This document shows, piece after piece, positions 1 through 11,691 of a stretch of DNA of 64,000 nt (its first letter is position 1; every line of letters starts with the position of its first letter). The DNA comes from Gordius sp. MW1. Taxonomy: Eukaryota; Nematomorpha; Gordioida; Gordea; Gordiidae. The stretch spans positions 8,339,835 through 8,403,834 of the forward strand of contig OZ038527.1 in the NCBI GenBank assembly GCA_964036665.1, read 5' to 3'. The translations under genes and the position numbers were made by a program. The notes under the pieces were generated by a model. The model saw only the letters and a list, made by a program, of their open reading frames with translations. It ran no database searches and was not told the origin of the DNA.

Positions 1-2486
1 TATAATAATTAAGGGCTAAAATAACCCGGAATTCAAGGACAGAGGCAAAACTTGACATACATTGTGGAAAATTTGGCAACTTTTGAAATCAAAATTACTC
101 TCTTCCCGATTAAACACGCAATTATGATTTCTTAGGCTTGTATCGTCGATAAATTGATTTTTGGAGCTGTTCTCTCAAGTGGAATTTATTAATTTTGACC
201 TTATTGTATATAATAACGCCTAAAATATATTGGTTATTGGCTTTATACAAAATTGTGGACCTTCAATTTGTATAGATTATCATCGGTAACCTTAATAAGC
301 GCTTGCTAGCTATTTTATTATTTTGATTGTTCGGATTTGGAAATAAAATCAAAGGAGGTTATAAAAATTGTTTAAAAACTTTTGAACTAGAAAAAAAATG
401 TCAATAAAAATATCATAGTAAACATTCTTGCTGTTTTTAATTTTTGATTTATTAATGCCTCCCGATTTTTGAAAAGAAAACGAATAAATTTTAGCTATAA
501 ATTATCGCTGCATATGTATCATATCATATGCACAAACACAAGTCCTACGATTAATTTATTTGATATATTAACCCATAGGGGCAAATTATATGAGAGTAGC
601 TCAATGGACAACACACCTTACCCCTTCGCTGTAGTTTAATTAAAAAGCTGCTCATCGTTTCAAATTTACCATTATTAAATGAATAGAGTGAGAATGATAT
701 CAAATTCCAACCGTATTAACCCATAAATTAATATTAAATAGCGATGAAAAAGATCAAAAAGGGCAACGCGATTGTAACAAGAGATAGTTTCACATGAGCG
801 TCGCAAATTTATTCATATTGCTAACCATTTAAAGGGAAGATTAAGTTTGATAAGGGGTAAATTGATGACACTAATAAATGGTGGTAAGGCTCCGCTAAAT
901 TAAGCTGTCCACTTGTATTACAGAGAAAAAGTGTAAAAATCTAAATGACCGGGGAGCTCAAGTTTCATATTGGTAGTTACGGAACAATGGCGTCTTTTTT
1001 GAGAGTATGCAAGGGGTCTTGGCATAATTTATGCAATTCCCAAGCTAAACATCTATATACAAGACGGTTAATATATAAATTCATGATTTTGGCTCCTTTT
1101 GGCAATATATTCGGACAAATTTATTATGCATATCATTTTGTTACACCCAGAATTTTATTATAGGTCCTAATGTCATTTAAAAGTTTTTATTGAATTCAGC
1201 CTATGCCTATACTTAAAGCAACGGGAATATCTTAGTACTTAAGGACACTATTTTAATAACGACAATTTATATTTCCAATCTATAAAACAATTGATTAATA
1301 AAACTATAACAAATACAAGGTCAGACGTGTGTAAAGAATATTAATAAATATGTAACGTATAAATGATGTTTTGATGCCTTGTAATATTAAAAGGTGAGCC
1401 ATCTATCTAATATTTTAGTCACAGCAATAGGAAAAGAGTATAAATCCCCCTGGGAAATTAATGAAACAAAATATACATAGCGAATAAGCTGCTCACACAT
1501 TAAGCGAGAGTTATTTTTATAATAACGTTTATATATTACAAATAAATTGTGTATTTTACAATCTATAATTGTATGTCAATTACAAATTGACTATGACTAC
1601 ATTTAAATGGACCAATAAAACGAACTAAATTTGTAAATAAACTACTATATTATAAATGGTAAATTTGATACGTGTGCCGTCTTAGTTTTTATTCAATTCA
1701 AATTATTAACTTTTAGAAACATTACTCTAGCAATTAAAGGAGGACAGAATACTTTTGTTTCGATTCATTAAAAGTATTTGGCTGTTGACGATTAAAATCA
1801 TTCTTACTAATTTTATATCAGTTTTATACTCATTATAAAAGGTTGAATAAACAAATTGCTCCTGTGATTATGTTGCAATATAAACTCATTTAAGCAAATG
1901 GCTTAAATGCGACAACGCACTGTCCGGTGCCATGATGTTTTAATCAATCAAGTATCCCCTACTTCCCAGTTAAATAGACAAATTGCTAATCAGCATCAAT
2001 GGGCCTAAGTCGCCCCTTTGATGACGCTTTTTATCGACCACACTTGTATAAAAATTGATTGTTTCCCAACCTATCCTCACCCTAGGGCTCGTGTGGTTGA
2101 AACTGACCTTAGTTCGGATGCCTTGGTTCTAATACATGCAAAATGGCGGACAATATGAGTGGATGCAGTGAATAGTCATTGATTTCAATTATTGAGCCGT
2201 TGGAGCAGATAGTTAAGGCTAATGAGCCGTATAAATGCGCTAAAGGTTTATTATTATTAATACACGAGTCTTGAGGGAATTGCCGATGGTGGTATGGTTT
2301 TGGTGATCATAAATAAAAGGCAAGCAGACGTATGTAGAAGCAAAAAATTATATTGATTCGTCACTTAAGCTTATGCCTCTTCCGATCCCAAATGTTACTA
2401 ATTTATAAGCCATTTAAAAACTATGTGTTTGTAAATTAAAACAGTTTTTTTAATAAATTTAAATATAAGCGCTGCATAGCAAATGA
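1..2486. other. AT-rich DNA upstream of the cholinergic locus, no gene seen
   Basis: No convincing exon was found on either strand; the short open frames, such as the one near 945-1163, have no recognisable domain and no splice context. A less AT-rich patch at about 1900-2290 stands out and could hold a promoter or a non-coding first exon of the cholinergic locus. That is only inference from composition and position. Confidence 0.4.
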
Positions 2487-2655
2487 CATGGGTGTAGCCA
2501 GCATTGGTATTAGAGAGGGGGGGGGGCAATACTGATTTAGAGAGGGGCAATCATTTTTTGATTTAGCCATATTGTTAATAAATTTCAACAATTTTTTGGA
2601 TTTAGAGGGGGGGGGCAGCCGCCCCTCCATGCCCCCCCCTTTGGATAGACCCATG
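2487..2655. mobile_element. hAT-like MITE (CATGGGCGTAGCC family)
   Basis: The element begins catgggtgtagcc and ends with a degenerate complement (ggatagacccatg). Poly-G and poly-C runs lie just inside the ends. It is flanked by related octamers, gcaaatga on the left and gcgaaaga on the right (6 of 8 identical), as expected for an aged 8-bp target duplication. There is no coding capacity. Other copies in this window have perfect duplications, which supports the assignment. Confidence 0.75.
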
Positions 2656-2663
2656 GCGAAAGA

Positions 2664-5600
2664 TGAATACGAAATTGAAATTATTGTTAATTTCTAATTT
2701 AGATTTGGAACAAATATAGAATCCAATCAAATATATTTGTATGCCAATGGCATGTAAAACAAATTATGGTTGCATTTCTATTAGAAATGATTTTGACCAT
2801 TGAAAAGAGGCCTCGGTTTAGTATATATTTAATTAAATACTTATTAAGGCAAAACACTTTGACAACAATCCGCTTCTTTGATGCCATTTGTAATGTGTTT
2901 CGCATTATAATTTATCGCTAAATAATGGCTTCATCCATTACGAACGTCATCAAATAGGTACAAATTGTAGCGGCTACCACTATTGGCAACCTAGGTTCAG
3001 AGGCTCTCGTTTTCTTCAAACAAATCGGGAAAGCGATGACGAATTCTTCTTTAGAACCTAAGAAATTCTTCTACATCAGGCAAAAGATCACTATGGAAAT
3101 CGTCTAATCCAACACGATTTCCATATACGGATCAATGTCATCTAATTAGTTTTACCGCGTTTTCTTTTGTAGTATTTTATTTACCAATGCATTTTACCCA
3201 TGTGATCCTTATTTATATATTAAATAAAAAATATATTTCGTTTAAAATTGTAGCTTTAAGGCTCTGAAAGAACAATAAGATAATTATCTTAAATGACGGG
3301 AAAACATTAATGATAAACTATTATATAATAAACAAAATTTAATTTTACACTTGTGGTAAATTTTAAATATAGCCTAAAAAACATCAATAAAAACTTTGTA
3401 TTTTAACATACCACGTAAAAACTTAAAAGTCTAGTTAAATTCAATATGTAAAAAAACTAACAATTTTTAAGATTTGAACAATTTATTATAATTACGAAGT
3501 TATATGAGTGGGTGACAATATTATGGGGAAAATTGATTTATCTAAGGTTATAATGTTTTTAAGTGGTCAAGCATGCCTAGAATACTAATGCCCATTGATC
3601 ATCACTGTCCACTGTGCCTCTAATTATTACTTTAACGTCGTAGGTTGTAGAAAACCCTTTTTTAACTTATATAATTCGATGAGCAACCGCAGCATTTGTT
3701 TCAACAATTTTTTTTTAAAAACTTTACTACAAGGCTCTTTTAATATTATATACAATTTGACATGAGATTTTTTAATAAAACATATTCCATTAAACCTTAT
3801 AAAAAATATATAATACTTAATCTACAACATAAGTGTCGATATTAATATACTTAAATTAAAAAAAGCTAACAAAATAAGGAAACATGCGCTAAATTAAAAT
3901 CGAATACTGTAACTACATTGAAAGTCTAAATTTAATAAAAAAATACCTTAAAAACAAGAAACAATCACAAAAATGTTAAATTTGTACCTACTAGAAAAAC
4001 TCTTACGTTTAAGACTGAGAATAATAGTGTGTTAAGGCTACTAAATACGATAAATTTTTATAGAATCTTTCAATGCCATTTTTATTAAAATTATTAAGTT
4101 TTTAAAAGCTGTTTTTATTAGGTAATATAATTTTTAGATAAGTCTAACATTGAACGTTTTTAAACATAATTTTAACGGCAAAGTTAATTTTTAATTATTT
4201 AAAGGAAGTAATTATGAGAAAATTGTAAGATGGTTTTAAAAAGAACTTTATTGATAGTTTATGTAATAAAGTTCAATTACTCATTTGTTTCGATTCAAGC
4301 CAATGTGCTTTAAAAATAGCTAATTATTTAATATTCAAAAATAAATTCAAAAAAACCTAGAGAATATTATGATGTAGGTTAAAACAGGAAATTATTGACC
4401 AATGAGGGATCTCAAAGTGATTGATAAATATTGATTGGCCAGTCTCAAACTCCGATAAAAAATCGATGGAATGTCAATCAAGTCAAAAATATCAAGATTA
4501 CTATCCTTATTTGAACCCAATATTAAATTTTGAACCGCAACTATATCATTAAATTTGTGCGTGACTTTCAGGACAAAAGTTAACCCATCTAATTCATTAA
4601 ATTTTCAAAAGCACCTCATTATACATTGAAGCTACCAATTATTTTTCCAAGAAAAAGCAAAAAAATACAAACTTAATTCTTCTAAAAATGAACCCCCCAG
4701 TAGTTAAATACTATCTTAATATAAGGAGCATCAAATTGACCGATGAAGTTACTGACAATAAATATTATGCATAAAATCAATAAAATTGTGAAATAATTTC
4801 GGATAATTCACGTTTGAATCAATATTTGTTAATTGTTTAAAAAATTTGGAATACCGTGCTCCTGGCCATCTATTTACCACCTTGAATACGCCTATCTGGG
4901 AACTTGGACTTAGAAAGTAATTAATCTTCCAAAATATATAGATATTTTTATTGTTAATTAAATAACTTTTTACAATTTTAGCATTTTTATGTTTAATTAA
5001 TTATATCAAATATGCAGCATGTTGAGCATTTAAGCATGAAAACTTATTAAAGCCAAATTTAAAATGTCCCCTCCTCAATAATTTGGAAAAGTTTAATTAA
5101 AATATGTCAAGAGTTACTTCCTTGAATTATACTTTTTGATATATTAAAACTTTCATTGTTCTGAATATATAACTGTGTAGCAATTTTTAAAAGTATTTTT
5201 AAAAGCAAAAGCAGAAATTGTTACTTTGTGATAACTATATTGTTAGTGTTAGTTAACGGTGCTTGTTCATTAAAATTTTTTACAACATTCAAAAGCTGAA
5301 CAGTTAGCTAAATTTATTATTAATCGCTGTTTGTAAAATAATAATCAGAGTAACCTTTTTTATTATTTATATATAAACTGGCAGAAATCTTTAATGTAAA
5401 GTGTGAAAAAGTCAAAAAAAAACTTTGATTAAACTTTTAAACTATCATTGACCTAAGCAATCGGATATAAAGTTAATTAATTTTAGCCAGCAAATAATAG
5501 TTCACACCTATCTCTCCTATGTTACGTATCCATAAAATGCTAGACGAACTAAATTAAATTTTTATACTTTTTAAATTTGCCACCTGTTTTAAGTGACTTC

Positions 5601-7301
5601 CTTTTTTGATCTAAATTAAATCTTAAAAAATGTAACTCTCCCTCTCATTTTTTTGATAGGATCAAAATCACAAAGATCCCAGCATATGTAAGTCCAAATA
5701 AGATTTTATAATAAATAACAACCACAATTTTTTTGGCATCACGATTAATTTCTAGGCATAGCAGCTCAATATAAGTTACTGAAATTTCAGGCCAATTATG
5801 ATCACTTAAATCAGCTTTGTAATAATGACCACATTTAGGAGATAATTTGCGGGGTTAATTTTAGTGTTTTTTAAAAATTGTACGTAGCCTACAATTTAAA
5901 ATGAGCGTGCTGTCCACGAGTGGACTTTACATTAAACAGGTGACATTTCTACATCTCTAGCATATATATGAGTATGTACAATAGTTTGGCGAGTCCCTTT
6001 GATTATTTTGACTCCATTCTCGCCTCCCCGAATATTTTTACATGCCATTGTCGCGTTGCTGAATAGATCTATATATTCCACCCCTAATTTGCACCGCACG
6101 AGTTAATTTGGGACGGTCAGTACGAATAAATTTACACCTGATTCGGTGATGTTAAATTAATAGATGAAAGGATTCAACAACCTTTGATACACTAAAAATT
6201 ATTCCTATGCGTGATTGGGATGCTTGTGAAAGGTAAACTAAATTACACCATCTTTATTTTTCAGGCCGCCCCAATCTATGGGATGTTATATTATTAACAA
6301 ATCAACGGTTTTTCTATATTTTTCTGCATTACCCTATATAGCAAACACATTTGTATTAAGTGAAAGATATAGTGTATGTTTAGCTATTATAATTTGATAA
6401 ATTATGTGAACTATTTATAATAACATAACAAATCATCTTATTTAGTTGTTACAGAACTTTTAATTAAAATTGCTCATAGGATCCTAAACCTTGTAATTTA
6501 TCTTAATGTTTGAGCAACAAATTATCAATACTCTATACCTTACTTTTGAGGAATCTTTCTGATTAATTTTTTTAATTTAGCTGAAAGCGTCGAAGGTTTT
6601 TAATTAATATAATAGGACCATTGATGAGATATCTCTTTAATATACTCAATTTCGGCTCCCTTTGTATAATCAATCATCACGGAGATTCTTAGAGAAATCG
6701 TATTTAAGTCAAAGTTTTTTTGCATCAATTTTTATTTTTTTTTTAATGGGTGAGGCATCAATGGTTAAAGCAGAATTATCTATTATAATGTTAACAATAA
6801 TAAACAACTAATTAATATGCATAATAAATAATAACATTTCACAAATCTTTATTTGGCAAATTATATCTAAAAATATGGCAAATTTTTGTTTTAAAAGCGT
6901 TTGCCTTAATTTATACTAAGGGTGGAAAAATGTTTCAGGCTTTTATATATTATTTACGACCGATCATTAAAATTAATTGGTCAGGAGCTTTTTATATCCA
7001 TTTCTATATTTTGCTCGTTAGATTTTTGAATGAGGTGACAAACCAAGGACAAATCATTCAAAAATTTTAATTATAATTTCAAATATAAATAAGCTTAAGA
7101 TAGCCAAATTTAAATTTATTTTCAAATAAACTGTTTGTTAATGCTTGATGTTAAATGCTAATTATGTTATTGACCGTGCGTAATAGAGCCGAATTTGGTG
7201 TTTTTCTATTTGTAACAATGTTCAGAGTGATGTTTCGTGTCTTATAATTTTGATCTCCTAAGGTTTATTAAAATGTTTTTTGTTTTGTTTATATCCTCTA
7301 G
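2664..7301. other. Long AT-rich non-coding stretch before VAChT
   Basis: No exon with recognisable protein similarity was found. By analogy with other cholinergic loci this is probably promoter and/or first-intron DNA. A less AT-rich patch at about 5880-6140 contains GTGCTGTCCA, which resembles half of an RE1/NRSE site. A long pyrimidine-rich tract at 7276-7301 ends in a consensus AG acceptor just before the VAChT exon. Confidence 0.4.
5890..6140 (+). promoter_or_regulatory. Possible regulatory patch with an RE1-like half site
   Basis: This roughly 250-bp patch is less AT-rich than its surroundings and lies about 1.2 kb upstream of the VAChT start. It contains gtgctgtcca, which matches the GNGCTGTCCA half of the REST/NRSF element known at vertebrate cholinergic loci; the second half does not match. 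Tentative. Confidence 0.15.
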
Positions 7302-7367
7302 AAATTTTGCTGATTAAGAAACCTCTCCAAAAATTATAATAAGATCCAAAATTCAAATTCAAGAACT
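7302..7367 (+). other. Probable 5' UTR of VAChT after a splice acceptor
   Basis: A pyrimidine-rich tract ending in tatatcctctag gives a good 3' splice site, so the VAChT exon probably starts at 7302. In other animals VAChT mRNA is made by splicing a shared upstream cholinergic exon onto the VAChT exon. The shared exon itself was not identified. Confidence 0.5.
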
Positions 7368-9668
7368 ATGTTGCTAAGGAATGTATTGACATCATTTATG
7401 GATGCCTTTCAAAACGTTCGTTATGTTATAGAGGCTCAAGTAGTGGATCCTAAAACGCGACAATTGTTTGTTCTTCTCATAGTTTGCGTTGCACTTCTAC
7501 TTGACAACATGTTGTACATGGTCATAGTACCTATCATACCTGACTATTTAAAAACGTTGTACGAATCATCGCACACCACTATAAATACTGAGGTCTCGTC
7601 AACTATAAGTTTAAGCAGTCCAACCACAAAACCTATTGAGCTAACGTTTGAAAAAGTTAAGGGGCTAAGATATCGTTATGCACGTGATTATTTCGGCTCT
7701 ATTACAAACGGTTTGCAGCGGCGCAACGCATTAAATAACCGCTTTAAAAGACAAAATGGCGCAGGTAGAAGACGGCCTAAGGTTTACAAAACGACCTTAT
7801 CAACAGAGGCTGCAGAATATGAGTATTATTATGTTGATGAAGACGAACCCATTAATGCCACTCATACCTTGGCCCCTAGAATACTAACAAATCAATTTAC
7901 CACTTCCATAGCAGCGGCTACCTACACCAATCAAACATTAAACCTTGACATAAAACAAACATATACCGAGCCCACAGCTATAACGTCCACATCATATAAG
8001 GTCACGAGTGTCAAACAGAAAGTTGTTGCAAAAGTGGAGGAGCACGATTTACACATTGGAATTTTATTTGCGTCAAAAGCAATTATTCAACTATGTATAA
8101 ATCCTTTTTCAGGCGCAATTATTGATAGAGTTGGATACGACAGGCCATTGTTATTTGGTCTGATAATAATGTTTGCCTCAACTGTATTTTTTGCCTTTTC
8201 CCGAACATATGGGGCTCTTTTCTTTGCAAGGAGCCTCCAAGGACTGGGTTCGGCATTTGCTGATACAGCTGGGTTAGCGATGATTGCCGATCAATTTAAA
8301 ATAGAAGCCGAAAGGAGCAAGGCCCTAGGATGGGCTCTTGCATGTATTTCATTTGGATCTTTAATTGCTCCTCCTTTTGGAGGAATACTATATCAATTTG
8401 TGGGGAAAAAGGTACCCTTTCTGGTCCTATCAGGTATTGCATTGGCGGATGCAATTTTTCTTGCCTTTGTGATGCGAGAAATTCATAAAAAGCACCAAGA
8501 ACATCGTCGGACCTTGAGCGTTAGCGGCAGGGGAAGTCGGGGTGCAAGTTTGAAAAGATCAAAAAGTGGAAAGAACGGTGGGACAAGCATAGGAGATGTG
8601 TCTCAGAGATCCTCTTTTGTAAGCCAAAAGGGAGGCAGTGTCAAGAACCACCTTCGCATGAACAATAGAGATGAATCGTCTAATGATCTATACGAGCCTT
8701 TCTCCAGACCGGGGGCTGGAACGGGCAATTTACTTTTACCTCCTGTCCAACCGACCCCCATATATCGCCTCCTACTCGACCCTTATATAGCAATAACTGC
8801 TGGAGCTTTAAGCATGTCTAACGTTTCCTTAGCATTTTTGGAGCCAACCATAGCTGTTTGGATGCAGGATACTATGAAGGCGTCTGAATGGCAAATTGGC
8901 CTAGTTTGGTTCTTTGGATTTCCACCACATTTGATCGGTGTATACACAACAGTTCGTTTGGCAAGAGCTTACCCTAAATATCAATGGTTCATGGCAGCAG
9001 TTGGCCTAGCAATTGAAGGCGTAAGTTCCTTCTTGGTACCCCTATGTAGAACGTACTGGGCCTTGATAGTCCCCATCAGCGGTATATGTTTTGGAATAGC
9101 TTTGGTAGATACTGCTTTGCTACCGACATTAGGCTACGTAGTAGATCTATTTTATGTTTCGATATACGGAAGTGTCTACGCTATAGCAGACATATCATAT
9201 TGCCTAGCCTATGCGTTTGGCCCAGTACTGGCCAGTCGAGCCATGCGTGACATGGGATTTCTAAATATGAATATTGGCATAGCCATGAGTAGTATAATAT
9301 ATGCCCCACTGTTGATCTTACTCAAAAACATTTACACCTATAAACCCCTTGATGAATTTGATGACGATGTTTATGACGATAACGACAATTTTGAGGATAG
9401 CAATTACGCCCTCAAGTCCAATGATAGAATGAACCGAATGGCAAACAAGGACTTTACCAACCATCATCCTCAAGGCTACCACAATTTTCCAGTTGAAGCT
9501 ACTCCGCTTACTAGTCAGGGATATCAAAATCGTATCGTTGATCCACAATTTAATGCCACCCGTCGAAATTCGGATGGTAGGGAGGGTAATCTGTTAGATT
9601 TTTCTGGAGAAACTCAAGACATAATTCATGGATCAGGTGTGACTTACATTCCATACATGACAAAATAA
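7368..9668 (+). CDS. VAChT: Vesicular acetylcholine transporter (SLC18 family, UNC-17/VAChT)
   Basis: This is a proton/acetylcholine antiporter of the major facilitator superfamily that loads acetylcholine into synaptic vesicles. The single uninterrupted ORF encodes 766 residues, as expected for the intronless VAChT exon. TM1 (about 33-60) carries the hallmark LLLDNMLYMVIVPIIP with the conserved Asp46. The MFS loop motif GAIIDRVGYDRP is at 249-260. The TM10-TM11 block includes ALVDTALLPTLGYVVD (578-593) and YGSVYAIADISYCLAY (600-615). The protein is long: most family members have roughly 530-600 residues. The excess is mainly a TM1-TM2 luminal loop of about 165 residues (61-225), with sequons NATH and NQT, a basic RFKR site and an acidic tyrosine cluster, plus a basic/Ser-rich cytosolic loop (372-465) and an acidic C-terminal tail with a LeuLeu pair (742-743). 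ChAT follows on the same strand. VMAT is a less likely alternative because the TM1 signature and the ChAT linkage favour VAChT. Confidence 0.96.
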   Translation: MLLRNVLTSFMDAFQNVRYVIEAQVVDPKTRQLFVLLIVCVALLLDNMLYMVIVPIIPDYLKTLYESSHTTINTEVSSTISLSSPTTKPIELTFEKVKGLRYRYARDYFGSITNGLQRRNALNNRFKRQNGAGRRRPKVYKTTLSTEAAEYEYYYVDEDEPINATHTLAPRILTNQFTTSIAAATYTNQTLNLDIKQTYTEPTAITSTSYKVTSVKQKVVAKVEEHDLHIGILFASKAIIQLCINPFSGAIIDRVGYDRPLLFGLIIMFASTVFFAFSRTYGALFFARSLQGLGSAFADTAGLAMIADQFKIEAERSKALGWALACISFGSLIAPPFGGILYQFVGKKVPFLVLSGIALADAIFLAFVMREIHKKHQEHRRTLSVSGRGSRGASLKRSKSGKNGGTSIGDVSQRSSFVSQKGGSVKNHLRMNNRDESSNDLYEPFSRPGAGTGNLLLPPVQPTPIYRLLLDPYIAITAGALSMSNVSLAFLEPTIAVWMQDTMKASEWQIGLVWFFGFPPHLIGVYTTVRLARAYPKYQWFMAAVGLAIEGVSSFLVPLCRTYWALIVPISGICFGIALVDTALLPTLGYVVDLFYVSIYGSVYAIADISYCLAYAFGPVLASRAMRDMGFLNMNIGIAMSSIIYAPLLILLKNIYTYKPLDEFDDDVYDDNDNFEDSNYALKSNDRMNRMANKDFTNHHPQGYHNFPVEATPLTSQGYQNRIVDPQFNATRRNSDGREGNLLDFSGETQDIIHGSGVTYIPYMTK

Positions 9669-9902
9669 AAGTCCCCAAATACTAATTAATTTTTAAAGAT
9701 AAAAGGATTATTAAATATAATCACCAGCAATAGCTAAAAAAAAAGTATACACAAGTAACACTGTGCCAACGTTTTTATGATAGCGCCACTTCGTTATTCT
9801 AGATTATTATAAGTGAATTCCTTCTTGTCTCATTTGTCGTTATATGTATTTAAATTTTATTAATCATCTGTTTTTAAATTTGCTTTGTTAGAACACAATC
9901 GA

Positions 9903-9908
9903 AATAAA
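9903..9908 (+). terminator. Candidate VAChT polyadenylation signal
   Basis: AATAAA lies 235 bases after the VAChT stop codon. A nearer AATAAA-like string overlaps the stop codon itself (about 9664) and is an unlikely cleavage signal. No downstream element was scored. Confidence 0.35.
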
Positions 9909-10332
9909 AACGTCTAAATATCAACAAAATGGTTTAAGATAAAAATTCGGTTTGAGTCAAGTTAAACACATAATTCGATTTAGCTTACCAAGGCTTTTTA
10001 AATAAACCCATTTCTATAAGCTCAAGATTCTATTGTAAGAGATACCTGTTCGATTCCCAACCTTATAAATTAGCTATCATATTAACATTTTAATCATCAA
10101 ATGTGGTTTGAAATTTATTTGGCATCTGAAAAGATTTTGGGTAATCATTATTATGTGTTGGGGGGTGGGGGTCTGGGATGGCCGGGGAGTATATATCAGA
10201 ATTCAGGTGGTTTGGGTTGAAAAATCTAAGCAGGGCTATGAGGGCCATGTATCAGGTATAAATATAACAATCTCGGAAAGGCTGAATTTAGGTTTATAAA
10301 TCCTTAATATAGACCTAAGATATTTGTTAATA
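9909..10332 (+). other. Spacer between VAChT and the next repeat; no gene seen
   Basis: This is AT-rich DNA, probably within a ChAT intron. It holds a short tRNA-B-box-like string near 10047 (gttcgattcc) without a matching A box, so no tRNA is called. Confidence 0.4.
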
Positions 10333-10516
10333 AAAAGCTGGCTAAGTTATTTACTACTTTTGAATTAGGGGGGCAAAACGTTTAAAAGTTCAATAAGAGG
10401 AGAGCAAAACATGTTTTTTTTAATTTTCAACGTTTTTGCATTAAATTTTTTTTAATAATTTAGGGGGGGGGGGGGAGCAGCCCCCCCCCCCCCTGCTTCC
10501 CCTGTCTACGCCCATG
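10333..10516. mobile_element. Degenerate hAT-like MITE (CATGGGCGTAGCC family)
   Basis: The right end is clear: a poly-G/poly-C core and then tctacgcccatg. The left end is eroded and placed by alignment to better copies. Flanking octamers tgttaata (left) and tgtaaata (right) match at 7 of 8 positions, which supports the chosen left border. The short open frame at 10108-10299 lies outside this element and is not a gene. Confidence 0.6.
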
Positions 10517-10524
10517 TGTAAATA

Positions 10525-11490
10525 TAATCGACATAATTACACAACGACGCATTAAGGTAGGATTGAGTTATTTGACTTAAGTTTAAGATTATTTTGGGGG
10601 CGAATTCATGAAAAAAATCAATTTTTTATCGTAACAATGGAGCAAAACTTGGACCAAAAATGGCTCTAAAATACATTTGTAGAAAAATTACTGTCTAATT
10701 TTCGTTTTTTTAATAATTTATTAAAAACTACCTGAAATAACAAGATTGGGAGCTTGTCCAAAATAAACAAAAGGCAATTATTCAAATAATGTGAAAACCA
10801 CGGCTTAAAAAATAACTCTTAATTAATGTAAATATAAGTTTATTATTTATTTGTCTATTTTACAATGAGAATATTGCAATTATGATTTTACCTTGTAAAA
10901 ACGCTAGTAATATATAGGAAAAGTTTAGACTTGTTCAAAAAAATATAAGCTTTTTTTATATTAATTTTTGCGCCTGCTTTATCATCATATTTAAATTCAC
11001 ATTTTCTAAACTTTATCTAACTGATTTTAAAGTACAAAATTGAATACATTTCATAAATTGTATATATGAAAAGGTCACATTAGACTAAGATGGACGACAA
11101 TCAAAAGAACGCACGCCCTCTGTTTAGACAAGTAATTAAAATATAAAAATAATATATGTAAATTAATTATAATGTTAAAAATTGCTTCATTTTGTATCTA
11201 AATTTTATATCATAGCTCTCCAGGCCCGACCTAAGGCACAATTAACGTATAAATTATAAAATTTAATAATTTATTAAAACTAAAAAAATGATCAAATTTT
11301 AAATTGAATCCTTGCTTATAATTCAAATTTTGGGCTTAATTACAAGTTATGGCATTACTTGACAAATTAAAAAAAAATATAATATTAGAGTTGGGCATTA
11401 AAAAGGTTCAAAATTTTTAACAAGATAAATAACATTTTTTGAATTCTGATACTTAAAAGTTCTTTATACTTCTAATTATTATGCCTCAAG
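10525..11490 (+). other. Intronic DNA before the first identified ChAT exon
   Basis: AT-rich, no exon recognised. The initiator methionine of ChAT must come from an exon further upstream or be spliced in from one. I could not locate that exon. Confidence 0.4.
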
Positions 11491-11691
11491 TTGACTTGCC
11501 TTCCAAAACTACCCCTTCCAGAGATGGAGGAAACACTGACTAAGTATTTAGAAAGTTTAAAACCGTTTGTGGAAGGTGAAAAATATCAATTATTAGCAAA
11601 GACAATCTATGAAAATATTTTAACATCGGAAGGAGTTGGAGGAAAATTGCAGAGCGTCATCCAAGCATATGCCCAGGAACATATAAATTGG
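11491..11691 (+). CDS. ChAT: ChAT exon with N-terminal LPKLPLP motif
   Basis: Encodes 67 residues beginning just before [14 protein letters not shown], which matches the conserved ChAT N-terminal LPKLPVP motif, and ending in HINW before a GTAATA donor. The acceptor is cctcaag at 11484-11490. There is no in-frame ATG before the motif, so translation starts in an earlier exon. The nearby ATG at 11481 is out of frame. Confidence 0.9.

Noticed and set aside
945-1163. 72-codon open frame on the plus strand
   Set aside because: No recognisable domain, no splice or promoter context, and length typical of chance in AT-rich DNA.
10030-10060. tRNA B-box-like sequence (gttcgattcc)
   Set aside because: No matching A box or stem at the right distance upstream.
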